Assembly: GCA_029862045.1 (NCBI GenBank)
Contig: JAOTYE010000001.1
Coordinates: 62,001-126,000 of the forward strand
Length of the DNA stretch: 64,000 bases
Direction: 5' to 3'
From: Gammaproteobacteria bacterium
GTDB taxonomy: Bacteria; Pseudomonadota; Gammaproteobacteria; Steroidobacterales; Woeseiaceae
The translations under genes were made by a program, and so were the position numbers. Under the pieces are notes generated by a model. That model saw nothing but the letters and a program-made list of their open reading frames with translations. It was not told the DNA's origin and made no database searches. Shown one piece after another: positions 8,220-18,141 of the stretch (positions within the stretch are counted from its first letter, which is position 1; each line of letters starts with the position of its first letter).

Positions 8220-9206
8220 TCAGTTGCGCGACGCCAGTGGAATCAGCACGTTGATGTCGGCTGCCGCGCGCAGCCTTTCAATTTCTTGCTGCACCGCGGC
8301 CTCCATCTGCTCGGTCCGGACATGCTCGAGCAGTTGTTCGCGGACCTCGTCGAATGGCAAGAGGCGCGACTCGCGGCGTTCCTCGAGGCGAATGACGTGC
8401 ACGCCGAACACCGTCTCGACCGGGTCGGAAATCTCACCCGGCTTTAACGCGAACGCGACCTCTTCGAAGGCAGGCACCATCTCGCCACGTCGGAAAAAAC
8501 CGGTGTCGCCACCGTTGTTTTTGGTCGCATAGTCGTCGGAGAACTCTTCGGCCAGAGCCGCAAATGCTTCGCCGCTGCGCGCACGCTCGAGGATCGGTTG
8601 CATCTGCTTGTGGATCGCCGCGCGATCATCCTGCGTGCCCAGCGGCTTCCAGGTCAGCAGGACGTGGCGCACGCGTACCTGTTCGGGCAACGTCAGGCGA
8701 TTCTCATTGTCATGGTAATAACGCTTGAGCTCCGCGTCTCTGACGTCTGACGCCTCGAGGCGGATGCCGTCGAGGTACCGCTTCGCCGCGATCATGCGCT
8801 CAATGTGCCGGCGAAAACTCTCCTCCGTGAACCCCTCGTCCTGCAGTTTCATATCGAACGAATTGTCGTTGTCAAAGACCGAGCGCAGCTCATCGATATT
8901 CTGCTCGACCTCCGCGGCGTCGACCTTGATCCGTGCCCGCTCGGCCGCCTGGCCCACGAGCGCCTGCTCGATCATGAGGTCCATCGCCTCGCGCCTGAGT
9001 TGCATCAGCAGCTCCAGCTGGTCGCCTCGGGCGCCGACTGCAACGCCCTTCGAGTTACGGTACTCGACATAGAAGCCGTTGAAACGCTGGTAGCTGATCG
9101 TCTCGTCGTTAACCCGTACCGCGTCGCCGGGATAGATGCTTTGCGCACAGGCGCCCGATGCCACGAACAGCGACAGGAGCAGCAGGCTGCGCACGCCTGG
9201 CATCAA
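8220..9206 (-). CDS. Periplasmic parvulin-type peptidyl-prolyl isomerase (SurA/PrsA-like)
   Basis: A 328-residue exported chaperone. A signal peptide (LLLLSLFVASGACA) is followed by a helical SurA-N-like region rich in E and R (about 30-180) and a parvulin domain (about 190-290) with VRVRHVLLTW, LAEEFSDD, GGDTGFFRRGEMVPAFEE and the closing GVHVIRLEERRES. It would help fold exported proteins in the periplasm. The start overlaps the lipoprotein stop by 4 bp, so it is co-translated with the oxidase operon. The Leptothrix mof operon has a prolyl isomerase (MofB) next to the oxidase, albeit of another family, which supports a role in folding the giant oxidase. Confidence 0.92.
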   Translation of the reverse strand: MMPGVRSLLLLSLFVASGACAQSIYPGDAVRVNDETISYQRFNGFYVEYRNSKGVAVGARGDQLELLMQLRREAMDLMIEQALVGQAAERARIKVDAAEVEQNIDELRSVFDNDNSFDMKLQDEGFTEESFRRHIERMIAAKRYLDGIRLEASDVRDAELKRYYHDNENRLTLPEQVRVRHVLLTWKPLGTQDDRAAIHKQMQPILERARSGEAFAALAEEFSDDYATKNNGGDTGFFRRGEMVPAFEEVAFALKPGEISDPVETVFGVHVIRLEERRESRLLPFDEVREQLLEHVRTEQMEAAVQQEIERLRAAADINVLIPLASRN

Positions 9207-11164
9207 TTGGCGGCTTCCTCTTTCGCCACGCTTGGCGCCGCCAGTGCCATCAGGCTCAGGAAGGGCTGATCCGTATAGTCCAGTCCCCTGGACGGCGCAC
9301 TCACAAACACGTAGTAAGTGGCCGGCATGTGGACCTGAACCGTCGCCTCGTAGAGGCCATCACCGAGCGAACGCGCAGGTTTTACGGTCCGGCCGCGGCC
9401 ATCGGAACGGTAGTAGAGAACGGATACATCGGGTACATCAGTGACAGGAGTACCGTTGGATGCGTCCGCAAGCCGAAACTGGATCGTCTTGGTCTCTCCG
9501 ACCGTAATCCTTTTGTCGGACGTCTGGTATTCGACTGCCATCGACGATGCGACATCCTGCTCTGTCTCATCGGGCACGACGCTTGCGCTGAAGCAGTGCA
9601 GGAACTGCGGTGTGTCCATCATGAACGCGACATCATAGTTGCCGGCGACCGGGATCTTTACGCGGCCGCGGTAAACGCCGGGCACTTTTTCATCCAGACT
9701 GCGATCCACGATCTCGATGGCACGGGCGTCGTGACCGTAATTCCGGAAGCTGCCCATCGGCGCGCCCATGCCTTCCATGTAATAGCTTACCGTGCCTTCC
9801 GCCTGGTTCACGATGTAGGCCGCAGCCGCCTGTTTGACGGCAGGCACGATACTGTCGGCGATGCTGATTTCCCCGGCTGTTCCGGGCGGCCGTTGCCCGG
9901 CGGGGATGTACGTCACCGGCGGCGTCTGGGTCCCCTCCAGTTCCGAGAGCGGAATGAGCCCGACGTCCTGCGTGCCGAGCGAGCGCACGTAGGCAAAGCT
10001 GGTCGTGAAATTCACCTGGTACGGCTGCTTGCCGACGGAGATCGAGTGCACCAGGCGATTGGCCGCGGCACCGATAACGTAGACCTTGTTCGTACTCGCG
10101 TTCACGGCCAGACCCCAGCGCCCGCTCTTGTTGAAACGCAATGGCCCGAGTCCGGGTTCGGCCTCGATGCGGCCGCGAATCTCGCGGGTCTCCGGATCGA
10201 TTGCGGTGATCGTGCCGGATTCTGCATCGCTGACGTACACGGTGCTGCCGAGCGACGAGTAGGCAATCGATATCGGCCTCGGACCGGTTTCGAGGTCGGC
10301 CACCTTGGTCAGCGACTGCACGTCGATGACCGATACCGTGCCGCCGTCCCGGTTGCTCACGAACGCATAACGGTCACCGTCGGTGAACGCGATCTCGTGG
10401 TGCCCGGGACCCGTGGGGATGAAAGCGACCGGCGCGAGGTCTTCGGCATCGATGACGGTCACGCCGCTCTTGTCCGCGTCGGCAGCATTGTTGCCAACCC
10501 ACAGGTAGCGCCCATCGCGCTGCAGTTCCACGCGCATCGGGTTGGTACCGGCTTCGATCTCGTGGCTTACCTCGAAGGATTCGGTGTCGACGAGCGCGAC
10601 CTTGCCCGACAGCGGCATGGTCACGAACAGTTTCTTGTTGTCTGTGTTCAACACCCAGTCAGCGCCGGGCCGGCTGAGATTGATCTGTGCGAACAGGTTC
10701 GTCACGCCCGTGATGCCCACCACGGGGTCGATCACGGAGATCGAGGCGTCGCGGTTCATCACCAGCAGGAAATGACTGTTCAGGTCGATCATCGGGCGCA
10801 CGCCGACAATGCCCTGTAAATAGGTCGCAACGCGGTCCCGGCAGCTCATCGGGCGTTCCCCCATCGCCTGCCAGGCCTCGCCCAGGTCCATCCAGGCAGC
10901 CGGGTAGCGGCCTTTGATGGGCTCGCCCGTACTGGCATCGGTCACGCGAAACGTGACGTCGGCCCAGTCGCCGGCGGTAACCGCACCCGTACCGCCCCGG
11001 ATCGGGCGTACCGAAAATTCGACGTTGACACCTTCGCGCGTGATTATGTCGCGCGGTTCCCCGCTATCGGGCTCGGCGTCGCGACTGCATCCGGCTGCCA
11101 GTATCAGCGACATCACGGCAAGCCAGGTAGTTTTTGTTTTCAATAATCGGGCAGTCACCAGCAT
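9203..11164 (-). CDS. YVTN beta-propeller lipoprotein with flanking Ig-like domains
   Basis: A 653-residue lipoprotein. The start at 11164 is preceded by GAAGGAG and gives a lipobox ending at Cys26 (LILAAGC). After an Ig-like module (VTAGDWADVTFRVTDAS) comes a seven-bladed YVTN/NHL-like propeller of repeats such as YAFVSNRDGGTVSVIDVQS and KKLFVTMPLSGKVALVD. A second Ig-like module closes it (VGETKTIQFRLADASNGTP). Such propellers usually mediate protein contacts or hold a d1-type haem; no haem-binding residues are evident, so a scaffold role at the outer membrane is more likely. It follows the giant oxidase after a 140-bp gap holding a strong hairpin. Confidence 0.85.
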   Translation of the reverse strand: MLVTARLLKTKTTWLAVMSLILAAGCSRDAEPDSGEPRDIITREGVNVEFSVRPIRGGTGAVTAGDWADVTFRVTDASTGEPIKGRYPAAWMDLGEAWQAMGERPMSCRDRVATYLQGIVGVRPMIDLNSHFLLVMNRDASISVIDPVVGITGVTNLFAQINLSRPGADWVLNTDNKKLFVTMPLSGKVALVDTESFEVSHEIEAGTNPMRVELQRDGRYLWVGNNAADADKSGVTVIDAEDLAPVAFIPTGPGHHEIAFTDGDRYAFVSNRDGGTVSVIDVQSLTKVADLETGPRPISIAYSSLGSTVYVSDAESGTITAIDPETREIRGRIEAEPGLGPLRFNKSGRWGLAVNASTNKVYVIGAAANRLVHSISVGKQPYQVNFTTSFAYVRSLGTQDVGLIPLSELEGTQTPPVTYIPAGQRPPGTAGEISIADSIVPAVKQAAAAYIVNQAEGTVSYYMEGMGAPMGSFRNYGHDARAIEIVDRSLDEKVPGVYRGRVKIPVAGNYDVAFMMDTPQFLHCFSASVVPDETEQDVASSMAVEYQTSDKRITVGETKTIQFRLADASNGTPVTDVPDVSVLYYRSDGRGRTVKPARSLGDGLYEATVQVHMPATYYVFVSAPSRGLDYTDQPFLSLMALAAPSVAKEEAAN

Positions 11165-11224
11165 TGCTCCTTCACCGTTCTTGTTGCTCGCCGCATTGTG
11201 GAATGTGTCCTTTCCCACAAGACG

Positions 11225-11252
11225 GTGGAGCGGCCCTTGCGAGCCGCTCCAC
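11225..11252 (-). other. Intercistronic 10-bp stem-loop between oxidase and lipoprotein genes
   Basis: GTGGAGCGGC (11225-11234) pairs perfectly with GCCGCTCCAC (11243-11252) around an 8-nt loop, 53 nt downstream of the oxidase stop. No T-tract follows on the minus strand, so it is more likely a processing or 3'-end stabilising hairpin that could lower expression of downstream genes than a full terminator. Confidence 0.55.
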
Positions 11253-11304
11253 GTGTCACTTACCGGGACTTCCCTGTCCACTTGTTTCTCGTCAGGACTA
11301 TTCT

Positions 11305-14300
11305 TCACTCGACCCTGAGGATACCAAACTGGCCGTTGCGATTGCCGCTCGGCGAGTAGTCGCGGTACAGGTAGTCACCCTTAACCGCACCGGTACCGCC
11401 GGCATCGAACAGGATCGGCCAGTGTCCGAAGACGTGGCCCATGCCTTCCTGGCTGCCCATCCACTTGCCTAGCGGGTTGAGGCCGAGCGCCAGCGAACCA
11501 ATGGAGTCCGGGTAGCACAGGCCTGGCAGGCCAAGGTAGGACGTGGGATCTGTATTGGGATCGCCGTCCCTGTCTTCGGACGGGCAGACGTACGGATCAC
11601 GCTGCCACAGGTGGCCGTGCAGGATGAAGGTGCCGTCGCGGTCCGCGGAGGCGCCATTGAGCACGTACATGCGCGTATCGGTTACCGGAATAGCTCCCAA
11701 AGTATCCGCCGTCGCATAGAACACCGGCGTCTGCGGATCGCCCGCCGCGCTCACACCCGTTATTGCCGGGATGGCGTTGGGCTCGCCGGCCACGAGGGCA
11801 TTCGCGTAGAAAGCCTGCTGGTTCGGGATACTGCCGAAGCTGTTCGGTGTACCCGCGTTACCGAAGGGTACATCCGGCGGCAGCTTGAAGCGGAACCAGG
11901 ACGGCTCCATGGCGTAGTTGAAACCGGCATGGCCGCTGTCCTCAGCGCCTTCGCGACCCAGCTCACCCTGGTGGATGTTCTTGATCGCAGAGCCGTCGGC
12001 CCAGCGCAGGTTGGCGATCTTGTGACCGATCGACAGGGCCTCGCGGTAGGTACCGCCGGAGCCGGCGTCGCCGGCAGGTGCCGTTACCGTCACCTGGGCA
12101 CGCGTTGGGCGCGTGGGCGATGGTTGACCTTCCACCTCTAGCCCCTGACCGTCAGGCACCAGCGTACCTTCGGCGACCGTCGCGCCTTCCGGCTCGATCA
12201 CGAGCGCACCGAACAAGCCCTTCTGCGGCTGCTTGACGCGGTCCGCGGACAGCAGGTTGCTGGCACCGAACTCGATGGGTGTCGCCACGATCTCGAAACA
12301 ACGCCTGTTGGCTTGATTCCCTCTGCAGTCGGTAGAGTCGACGTACTCGATGTCGCCGGCATAGTACCGCGCCGTCGATGTGCCGCCAGGAGCGGCCAGC
12401 TGCGGCTGGTTCCTGCCGACCGCTACGCCATCGTCACGACTGGCGTCATAGGTCACGAGTTGCGGGTGTATTCCGGCCCAGCTTCCCGGCCGTACGAGGT
12501 TGTTGTTGAAGAAGTACATCTCGGCGCCAGTACCGAGACCCTCAATGCGCCTCGTAACACTCATCATCATGTCCTGCCAGCCGGCGAGATCCGGCGGCAG
12601 ATCGAACACGACAAGGTTCCTCGCAACCTCCGTCAGGCCACCGGCAGTGTCGTCCACGAAGAGCGCGGGTGTACTGCCATCGGCCAGCTCGGAGAATACC
12701 GGCGTGCCGTCCGCGAAAAAGACCGGTTCATCAGCCGTGGTGACCGCCTGCTTGTTGACCAGGCGGTTACGCAGGGTGACGTCGATGCAGTCGCCGGCGT
12801 TCGCACGCAGCACGAGAGGTTCGACCGGAACGTTCGGCCGCAGCACAACCGGGCAGGTATTCAGCTTGGCATCGAATGTACCACCCGACGTCAGGCAGCC
12901 ATCGAGACCCACACCGGCCAACGCCAGTTCCTCGGCGCATCCATTCAGCGTCGGATTGAACATGCCCGCGTTCCTGCCTCTGGGATTGAAGCACGCACCG
13001 CCGTCTGCAAGTGGCGTAGCCGCGGCTTCGGCCTCCGACATCAGGTCCTCGGTGCGGACGTACATCATTGCGGTCGGGTCGTTGAGTGGACCGGCACCAC
13101 CAGCGAATACCTCCGGTGGGAGACCAGGCTCCGTAATCGTAACGGTCGACACTACCGTGCCACGCCGGTTGTAGACCAGCGTGCCGGGCCCGTCCAGGAC
13201 GCCGCCGACGTTGTCGATCGGTGCCGTGTTCGCCGGAATGATTACGCCGAGATTATTCCCCAGCACCTCGTTCGCGAGCACCGCAGTCACATCGTAGTCA
13301 GCAACTGGCGCATCCTTCGGGCAGACGCCATCGAAGTCCCTGGCGTTCGAGAAGACCGATTGCTTGTCGATGTCATTATTGTCGCCCAGCACCACAAGGT
13401 CAGAGCGCGGTCCGCCATAGGTGCGCAGGATGCCCCAGGTGCCCAGCCAGATGCCATCACGCGTCGCATCCTGGGCGTAGAGGTAATCCACCGTTTGTCC
13501 GGCTTGCTGTAAGGCCGGGGTGAGCGGCGCCTGCAGGCTGAACTGCTCGGAGATGCCGTGCGACTGGAAGTTCCGCCAGCCGGAGTTCGGCGAGCGGCCG
13601 AAGCCTGAACCGTTGGACAGCCACCTGATACCGTGAAGGGTCGTCTGGTGTTGCTCCTCGGTCGCGCCGACCTGGATCTTGACCTTGACCTCGTCGCCTT
13701 CATAGGCACGCATGATCGGGGTGAACGGGTCGCCGATGTTGCGGTCGCAGTTGATACCGTCGCCGTCGTTGCCCTGGCAGTAGGCTCCTGGTACATCTGC
13801 GCCCGTCGGATACGGGGCGTCTCCAAAGCTGGTGTTCAGCTGCGGGATCGCGCGATCGTTGCGGCTCTGGAACGCGAGTGCCAGATCGCCCGCCGGGCCG
13901 TCCGCCTGCGAGCCACCCATCTTACCGTCCGGACCTAGCTTGTTCGGATCGAACACGCGCAGGCCGACCGGCTCGTTACGGTAGTTAACGACCCACATCG
14001 AGCTGTGGCTGATGTTGATGGCTTCAGCACACGGCCGTGGGATGTTCGGGTCGAAATTGCCGGCAGGTCCCGGGCAAGCGCCATGTGCCGTGACAACATC
14101 GGGGAAGCCGCCAGCGGCTTTGAGCTTGAGCGGCGGATTGATCGCGTCCTGCCAGGTGTCCTGGATCAAGGGAGCGGTTGCCTCCGTGACGTTGAATGGA
14201 TCGAGGCTGACGATTTGGGTCCGTACCGGACGCCCGTTCGTGTCGGCACCCACGTAGACGCCCGCCTCGTAAGCATGCTGGAAGTCGCTCATCTCGAAGT

Positions 14301-17300
14301 AGAATTCGCGATGGTCGGGGACCGGCGAGCCTTCCGGCGTGTCGATAATCGCCTGCCAGGTGGTCGGGCCGCCGTCGGTACCGCCCGGGGTTCCATCCCT
14401 CATCGTGATCGGGCGACCGTATAGAGGCTCACCACTCTCGTTGTGGTACCAGGTCGAGCCCTGTGGCTGGGCGAGGATCGTCGAGTACAGGCCGATCTGC
14501 TGGAAGGTCGACGGGCCATAGTGGTCATGCGAGAACGTCAGGCCGAGGCCGCGGTCCACGCCGGCCACATTGTGTACCGGATCGATGAGGATACGCTGAA
14601 TCACCGTGCGTGCGCCGTCGTACTCGTTATGCCCATTCACAAACACGCCACTGCCGAAGAACGGGTGCGGTTGGGCAACGAGGTGCGTCAAGCCGCCCTC
14701 CGTCCCGCATCCCTCAATCAACGGGTCATCACCACAGGGATTCGGCAATGTTGCCACCGGGAACAAGTCGTCGGTATCACTTGACATCGCCTCGACGTTG
14801 AACTCGTTAATCGCGTGGATGCGTTCCTGAACCGCCAGGGGCGCCAGTGCGCCGTCCTCGTAGTTCCAGCCGTTGGCTGCACCGTCGCCCGTGGTCAGAT
14901 CCCACTTCGGCAGGTGAATATGCTGGCCGATGATGTCGGTCGGCGTACGCACCTGGAAGTCATCCAACTCGAATTCGGCCGGCACCAGGTTGGTGTGCAG
15001 TATCTTGCCGCAGTCGAAGGAATTGAAACGCATTACCAGGGGTTCTGGCGGCCGTATCTTGTTGATCGTGGGCAGCACGTCTTCCCAGAGCGCGATGATG
15101 CGCTCCTGCGAATAGTGGTGACCCACCTTGTTGAACACGGCGTCGATCTGCACGTTGGCGAGCTTGTAGGTGCGTGGGTTGTCGCCGTCGAACTCCGTCG
15201 GCCTGCCTCCTTCGTTCCATGTGGCGTCATCGTCATCGCCGTCGAACCATTTCGGCACCCACTGGCCAGGGCCAGGGAGGTCATCATCTACTTCGACCAT
15301 ATATCCGAAGTCATCGACACAGGGGTCGTTGAAAGGACCGGCCGGCACCGGGGGCGAACCGTTCAGCACGAAGAAGACGTCAGCAGTAGTGGGACCGCCC
15401 ACCAGGTTATTGGCCGCACTGGGCCGGTTACGCACGGCCTGGTATGCCATGCTGACCTTCTCGAGCGGCGTGCCCGTCTCGGGGAAATACACCGGTGGTG
15501 CCACCTCGATCACTTTACGGAAGTCGAGGCGGTTCTGCGTATCCAGCGTCCTCGCGCCCGAGGTATAACCGAGCAGGCTGTGGCGCGGCAGGCCGCCGTC
15601 CCAACCGCCGGCTTGTTTCGGATTGTAATCATTGGCTGTGGCACCTGCCTCGGTGAGCATGTCGAGCACCGGCGTAGGCATACGCTGGCCGACGATGCCC
15701 TCTGGGCAGATAGTGTCTCCGGGAGTAGCGCCGACCACCGCACCTTCACCGCAGGAATTGCCGGAGAGCCAGAACGGGAAGCCGGGGCTTACGTCATCGT
15801 CAGTATTGAGCATTTCATCGGCACCGGCGACGCTGATGTAGTCCACGATGGCCTGCGCGGAGTCCGGACCCTGGCCCAGCCCGTTGGGGGGCGTGCGGCC
15901 GGCGACCACACCGAAATCGCCGCGGTCCACCGGTGTCACAGACACCTTGGCCGGCATCTGCGGCATGGGCTTGCCGGGCAGCGGCACGATGGCCGGGATC
16001 GGGGAACCGTCGGGCAGTTCGGCGTCAGGCAGTGCGCGTGCGCCTGCGGCCGGCTGGCCGCTGCGCAGTGCGAACGGCGTCGTGTGGAAGGGATCCGGGT
16101 TGAGGTCGTCGAGGCTTTCATCTACTCCAGGCGTGCCTGGATCGTCCCCAAGCACTCCATCGGGACCCGCTAACCTGGGGTCGTTCTCAAGAATCGGATT
16201 CTGCGGATCAGCAGTTGCCCCCGAGACCGCCAGCACGGTACCGCGCTGGAACGTGTCCATGTTGCGGATGTGATACCACATGCCCTGCGCAAAGTGCGGG
16301 TAGAAGTGGCAATGGAAGATCGCGTCACCGACAGTCTTGTTGCGGTTACCCGCACCGCCGTTCACAAGCTCGTAGGTATGGCCGGAGCCCGGCATGATTT
16401 CCTGCGCATCCAGGTAGTTGGCGTTATCGTCATTCGGATTGAACAGCCACTGGTGGTTGTGCAGGTGGAAGATGTGCTGTTCGAATGCACCGGCGTGCGT
16501 GTTGCGAATCTTGACGAAATCGCCCGTGTACGTGTTGTGAACGTTAGACGGGTCCTCCTGGAACAGCGCGTAATTGTTCACGTCGTCGACGGTGCCAAAT
16601 AGACCATCTATACCCGGGTCGTTCAGCGGCGGATTGGCGACGATAAGGTTACCCATACCGTCGTCAAACTGACGCCAACACTCGGGTGTCAAAATGTTCG
16701 TCGGGTCACACGCTTCGATACCGGTGTTGGCCGGGAAGTTGACCAGCATGCCCGGGTCGCCGACAGTCTGCGAGGCGAGGAAGAACTCCTCGTAAGCGCA
16801 GTCGGCACAGTCATGCATGGGACCAGTGTGCAGGCGGTTGGCGATGATTTCAGAGCCGATACCGCCCGAACCGTAGTTGATCATGAACTGGTCCTTGACA
16901 CCGGCAAGGGTGTATTGCAGCACGGGATTGTTGTACCACAGCGGGAACACCTGCGAGTTGGTCTGCTCGTCATGGAAAATCGATGTGAACTCGCGGAACG
17001 GCTCGAGGCGGTTCGGCAACTGCGGAATTCTCTGGCCGACGCTTTCCAGCGGGTAGGTGCTAGGCGGAAAGCTGCCATCGGTATTCGAACCGACGATGAT
17101 GGCGTTGATGTCGCTGTGCACGAGTTCGTTGCCATCCAGCATGTTGAGGATCGGCAGTCCGGCCTTGCCCTCGGCTATCCAGGGCGCGACATTCGGATAC
17201 ACGGCCTCGTAATCGATGATCGGCTGGCCGCCGGGGTTGCAGTCAACGCCGACGACATCGTCTGTCTCACAGTCTGTCTCGACAAGGCTGGTCGTGGCAA

Positions 17301-18141
17301 GACGCAACTCTTCCTCGGTGACCTGGCTGCGGTACATCCGCGAGCCCTTGGGCTGCACGTTCAGCGCGCCGAACATGCCGAGGCCGAGGTTGCCGGCGCT
17401 GGATTCGCTGCCGAGCGTGGCGCCGTAGCTGTTGATGAGGAAGGCGCCCTCGTGCGGCGTATACAGCTCATAGGTTCGGGATCCGCCCGGCTCTGCCATT
17501 CCCGGGCCGCAAACTGCTGCGCCAGTGGTCGAATCGCCGGTGTTCGCACCGGGATTGGCACCGACCATGCTGCCATCGTCTTCCATGCCGTTCACCAGCT
17601 CGGTGCCCGTCGCATGGAAGCCCGCGCAACGGCCGGCGACCTGGTCATTGTTGATCAATCCGGGGAATGTGACCAGGCCTGTATCCGGGTCTATGACCTC
17701 ACCTTGCTGCGCATTGTTGGGGTTGGCGACAGGTGCCAGCAGGTTCGTGAATTCGACCGTCAGGCACGAGCCCGCGACCGAGCGGATAACGAGCGGACGC
17801 GTCCGCTTGTCGGGCCGCAGCTCGACGTTCCCGGCCGTCAGGTTGGTGCCGGGCACGTCGCCTGTCGGCAACCGTGTGATCGGGTCTACAGCGATCACGT
17901 CGCGCTTGAGCGCATACGTAATCCAGTTCGGGTTCTGCGCACCGAGGCGGTTGAACACGGTCGGGTTGTCGAGCACGACAACGTTGGCCGTGATCGTGTT
18001 CGTGCACGTGACCGCTGCCTGGGCGGTGGGTGCCACAGCGAGCGTGGCCACAAACAGAGCCAGCCAATACAGGCCAAAGCCCAGTTTTGTCAGGATAGGA
18101 TTATTGCGACTGAAAACAGTCCTCAGTTTTGATGCGTTCAC
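11305..18141 (-). CDS. Giant secreted multicopper oxidase, MofA/MnxG-like (candidate Mn(II)/metal oxidase)
   Basis: A 2278-residue exported protein. GTG at 18141 is chosen because GGGAGGAAAG sits 6 nt upstream and a normal signal peptide follows (LYWLALFVATLAVAPTAQA); the frame stays open to 18435 but has no signal there. Multicopper motifs are spread over many cupredoxin domains: HLHNHQW (559-565), HCHFYPH...GM (610-621, with Cys611/His616/Met621 as type 1 copper ligands), HIHLPKWD (about 1071), SHDHYGP (about 1200), TTLHGIRW (about 1497) and LHGHLWQRD plus GHVFGHW near the C terminus. Size and HxH spread resemble MofA, P. putida MnxG and similar Mn oxidases rather than laccases. Substrate is inferred. 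Neighbours are Sco, prolyl isomerase and cytochrome genes. Confidence 0.82.
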   Translation of the reverse strand: MNASKLRTVFSRNNPILTKLGFGLYWLALFVATLAVAPTAQAAVTCTNTITANVVVLDNPTVFNRLGAQNPNWITYALKRDVIAVDPITRLPTGDVPGTNLTAGNVELRPDKRTRPLVIRSVAGSCLTVEFTNLLAPVANPNNAQQGEVIDPDTGLVTFPGLINNDQVAGRCAGFHATGTELVNGMEDDGSMVGANPGANTGDSTTGAAVCGPGMAEPGGSRTYELYTPHEGAFLINSYGATLGSESSAGNLGLGMFGALNVQPKGSRMYRSQVTEEELRLATTSLVETDCETDDVVGVDCNPGGQPIIDYEAVYPNVAPWIAEGKAGLPILNMLDGNELVHSDINAIIVGSNTDGSFPPSTYPLESVGQRIPQLPNRLEPFREFTSIFHDEQTNSQVFPLWYNNPVLQYTLAGVKDQFMINYGSGGIGSEIIANRLHTGPMHDCADCAYEEFFLASQTVGDPGMLVNFPANTGIEACDPTNILTPECWRQFDDGMGNLIVANPPLNDPGIDGLFGTVDDVNNYALFQEDPSNVHNTYTGDFVKIRNTHAGAFEQHIFHLHNHQWLFNPNDDNANYLDAQEIMPGSGHTYELVNGGAGNRNKTVGDAIFHCHFYPHFAQGMWYHIRNMDTFQRGTVLAVSGATADPQNPILENDPRLAGPDGVLGDDPGTPGVDESLDDLNPDPFHTTPFALRSGQPAAGARALPDAELPDGSPIPAIVPLPGKPMPQMPAKVSVTPVDRGDFGVVAGRTPPNGLGQGPDSAQAIVDYISVAGADEMLNTDDDVSPGFPFWLSGNSCGEGAVVGATPGDTICPEGIVGQRMPTPVLDMLTEAGATANDYNPKQAGGWDGGLPRHSLLGYTSGARTLDTQNRLDFRKVIEVAPPVYFPETGTPLEKVSMAYQAVRNRPSAANNLVGGPTTADVFFVLNGSPPVPAGPFNDPCVDDFGYMVEVDDDLPGPGQWVPKWFDGDDDDATWNEGGRPTEFDGDNPRTYKLANVQIDAVFNKVGHHYSQERIIALWEDVLPTINKIRPPEPLVMRFNSFDCGKILHTNLVPAEFELDDFQVRTPTDIIGQHIHLPKWDLTTGDGAANGWNYEDGALAPLAVQERIHAINEFNVEAMSSDTDDLFPVATLPNPCGDDPLIEGCGTEGGLTHLVAQPHPFFGSGVFVNGHNEYDGARTVIQRILIDPVHNVAGVDRGLGLTFSHDHYGPSTFQQIGLYSTILAQPQGSTWYHNESGEPLYGRPITMRDGTPGGTDGGPTTWQAIIDTPEGSPVPDHREFYFEMSDFQHAYEAGVYVGADTNGRPVRTQIVSLDPFNVTEATAPLIQDTWQDAINPPLKLKAAGGFPDVVTAHGACPGPAGNFDPNIPRPCAEAINISHSSMWVVNYRNEPVGLRVFDPNKLGPDGKMGGSQADGPAGDLALAFQSRNDRAIPQLNTSFGDAPYPTGADVPGAYCQGNDGDGINCDRNIGDPFTPIMRAYEGDEVKVKIQVGATEEQHQTTLHGIRWLSNGSGFGRSPNSGWRNFQSHGISEQFSLQAPLTPALQQAGQTVDYLYAQDATRDGIWLGTWGILRTYGGPRSDLVVLGDNNDIDKQSVFSNARDFDGVCPKDAPVADYDVTAVLANEVLGNNLGVIIPANTAPIDNVGGVLDGPGTLVYNRRGTVVSTVTITEPGLPPEVFAGGAGPLNDPTAMMYVRTEDLMSEAEAAATPLADGGACFNPRGRNAGMFNPTLNGCAEELALAGVGLDGCLTSGGTFDAKLNTCPVVLRPNVPVEPLVLRANAGDCIDVTLRNRLVNKQAVTTADEPVFFADGTPVFSELADGSTPALFVDDTAGGLTEVARNLVVFDLPPDLAGWQDMMMSVTRRIEGLGTGAEMYFFNNNLVRPGSWAGIHPQLVTYDASRDDGVAVGRNQPQLAAPGGTSTARYYAGDIEYVDSTDCRGNQANRRCFEIVATPIEFGASNLLSADRVKQPQKGLFGALVIEPEGATVAEGTLVPDGQGLEVEGQPSPTRPTRAQVTVTAPAGDAGSGGTYREALSIGHKIANLRWADGSAIKNIHQGELGREGAEDSGHAGFNYAMEPSWFRFKLPPDVPFGNAGTPNSFGSIPNQQAFYANALVAGEPNAIPAITGVSAAGDPQTPVFYATADTLGAIPVTDTRMYVLNGASADRDGTFILHGHLWQRDPYVCPSEDRDGDPNTDPTSYLGLPGLCYPDSIGSLALGLNPLGKWMGSQEGMGHVFGHWPILFDAGGTGAVKGDYLYRDYSPSGNRNGQFGILRVE

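Noticed and set aside
7069-8532. Long rightward open frame (about 487 codons) opposite sco1 and the cytochrome fusion
   Set aside because: High-GC antisense shadow with no domain sense and no ribosome-binding site; the leftward genes have clear motifs. The same applies to frames opposite the lipoprotein (9158-10819) and the giant oxidase (14815-16173, 16813-18132).
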